Shown here piece by piece: positions 63,058-64,000 of a DNA stretch of 64,000 nucleotides (its first letter is position 1; each line of letters opens with the position of its first letter). This DNA is from Novosphingobium pentaromativorans US6-1 (GTDB lineage: Bacteria > Pseudomonadota > Alphaproteobacteria > Sphingomonadales > Sphingomonadaceae), in assembly GCF_000767465.1 (NCBI RefSeq), contig NZ_CP009291.1, positions 2,063,501 to 2,127,500 of the forward strand, in the 5' to 3' direction. Below the pieces are notes generated by a model. That model saw only the letters and a list, made by a program, of their open reading frames with translations, did no database searches and was not told where the DNA came from. The translations under genes and the position numbers were made by a program.

Positions 63058-64000
63058 ATGGAACAACATGCGCAGGACTTCCTGCTGAGGGACGGCTTCC
63101 TGCTGCTCGGCACTGCGCTGGTCTTCGTCCTGCTGTTCCGGCGGCTGGGCCTGGGCGCGACCCTGGGTTACCTGCTCGCCGGAGCGATCCTCGGGCCTTA
63201 CGAGCTCGACCTGATCGGCGACCCCGAAAGCAAGATCGGCATTGCCGAGCTGGGCATCACCCTGCTGCTCTTCGTCGTCGGCCTCGAACTGGCACCCCGG
63301 CGACTGTGGCGCATGCGGCACGAAATCTTCGGGCTGGGCCTGCTGCAAGTCGCACTGTGCGGGCTTGCGGTTTCGGCGGTGATCCATGTCTTTGCCGGCT
63401 TCACCATCGAGGCCTCGCTGGCGCTGGGCCTGCCGCTCGGACTGTCATCGACGGCGCAGGTCCTGCCGATGCTGCAAAGCGCGGGCCGCCTGCACACCCC
63501 GTTCGGCGAGCGCGCCTTTGCAGTGCTGCTCTTCCAGGATCTCTCGATCATCCCGCTGATCACGATCATCGCGGCGATGAACCGCAATCCCAACCTGCCG
63601 GAAGGCCCTCCGGGCTGGCAGCTGGCGCTGCTGACGGTTGCCGCCATCGTCGGGCTGATCGCGGCGGGGCGTTTCGTCATCCGTCCGCTGTTCCGCCTGA
63701 TCGGCAACCTCGGCGAGCGCGAGATGTTCGTCTTCGCCGCGCTGTTCACGGTGATTGCCTCGGCCGCGCTGATGCAGTGGCTTGGCCTTTCGACCGCACT
63801 GGGCGCCTTCATCGCCGGTGTCATGCTGGCCGACTCGCCCTATCGCCACGAACTGGAAGCGGACGTCGAGCCGTTCCGCTCGATCCTGCTGGGTCTGTTC
63901 TTCATGTCGGTTGGCATGATGCTCGACCTTTCCGCCATCGCCGAGCGGCCGCTGTTCGTCGCGGCCATGGCAACGGCGCTGATCGCGGTAAAGGCGACGA
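63058..64000 (+). CDS. CPA2-family monovalent cation:proton antiporter (KefB/KefC-like), N-terminal part
   Basis: The frame runs from ATG (after GGAAAGA) to the window end, 314 residues, with no stop. About ten membrane helices are visible. LGYLLAGAILGP, LLLFVVGLEL, LPLGLSSTAQVLPML, LFQDLSIIPL and GAFIAGVMLADSPYRHELE match KefB/KefC/YbaL-type antiporters. The part that would show a TrkA-N (RCK) domain is cut off, so KefC-like glutathione gating cannot be judged. Confidence 0.9.
   Translation, partial: MEQHAQDFLLRDGFLLLGTALVFVLLFRRLGLGATLGYLLAGAILGPYELDLIGDPESKIGIAELGITLLLFVVGLELAPRRLWRMRHEIFGLGLLQVALCGLAVSAVIHVFAGFTIEASLALGLPLGLSSTAQVLPMLQSAGRLHTPFGERAFAVLLFQDLSIIPLITIIAAMNRNPNLPEGPPGWQLALLTVAAIVGLIAAGRFVIRPLFRLIGNLGEREMFVFAALFTVIASAALMQWLGLSTALGAFIAGVMLADSPYRHELEADVEPFRSILLGLFFMSVGMMLDLSAIAERPLFVAAMATALIAVKAT

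Overview
The window looks like chromosomal DNA from a high-GC alphaproteobacterium, most likely a sphingomonad (Novosphingobium/Sphingobium/Sphingomonas type). The evidence is the strong GC-third-position bias, GapR (DUF2312) and DUF1244 genes beside pyruvate kinase, a split methionine synthase, large TonB-dependent receptors, a PHB-linked patatin plus 3-hydroxybutyrate dehydrogenase pair, and short palindromes of a kind I associate with sphingomonads. This is gene-content reasoning; no 16S gene is present. I found no rRNA, tRNA, CRISPR array, insertion sequence or prophage.

Region 1 (1-6.7 kb) is an accessory catabolic island: the tail of an MFS exporter, a type I Baeyer-Villiger monooxygenase, a cyclase-family hydrolase, an HSDL2-like short-chain dehydrogenase without the usual Ser, and, facing them, an Old Yellow Enzyme flavoprotein with an alpha/beta hydrolase. 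The set suits degradation of an alicyclic ketone or enone. Region 2 (7.2-14.3 kb) looks like a compact 2-aminoethylphosphonate (AEP) utilisation locus: a divergent LysR regulator, a TIGR03364-type FAD amine oxidase, phosphonoacetaldehyde hydrolase PhnX and a DUF5690 membrane protein, with start/stop overlaps between the last three, followed by a terminator and a TonB-dependent receptor. There is no PhnW transaminase and no known phosphonate transporter. My proposal is that the flavoenzyme replaces PhnW and that DUF5690 is the inner-membrane permease.

Region 3 (14.7-35.4 kb) is mostly housekeeping: guaA, gyrB, an M1 aminopeptidase, a small zincin, glnD, lgt, a MidA-like methyltransferase, a 5'-nucleotidase lipoprotein, patatin/bdhA, gltX, an alcohol dehydrogenase, nadE and a tiny lipoprotein. 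Between guaA and gyrB sits a 26-residue ORF with its own ribosome binding site and intrinsic terminator. Region 4 (35.5-41.7 kb) is a methionine-cycle operon: an ArsR/methyltransferase fusion regulator (SahR-like) preceded by a perfect 22-bp palindrome, then metF, a free-standing homocysteine-methyltransferase half of MetH, a GNAT acetyltransferase, and the rest of MetH.

Region 5 (41.7-50.7 kb) holds a possible 53-residue ORF, recQ, REP-like palindromes, an L,D-transpeptidase, an EamA permease, acnA, and a poly-serine/glycine protein with a PEP-CTERM-like tail. Region 6 (50.9-64 kb) contains ruvB, ruvA, ruvC and yebC on the minus strand, interrupted by an opposite-strand GT22-like mannosyltransferase; then ybjQ, gapR, DUF1244, pyk, a LysE exporter, YggS, a degenerate ThiE-like protein, ftsK and the start of a KefB/C-type antiporter that runs off the window.
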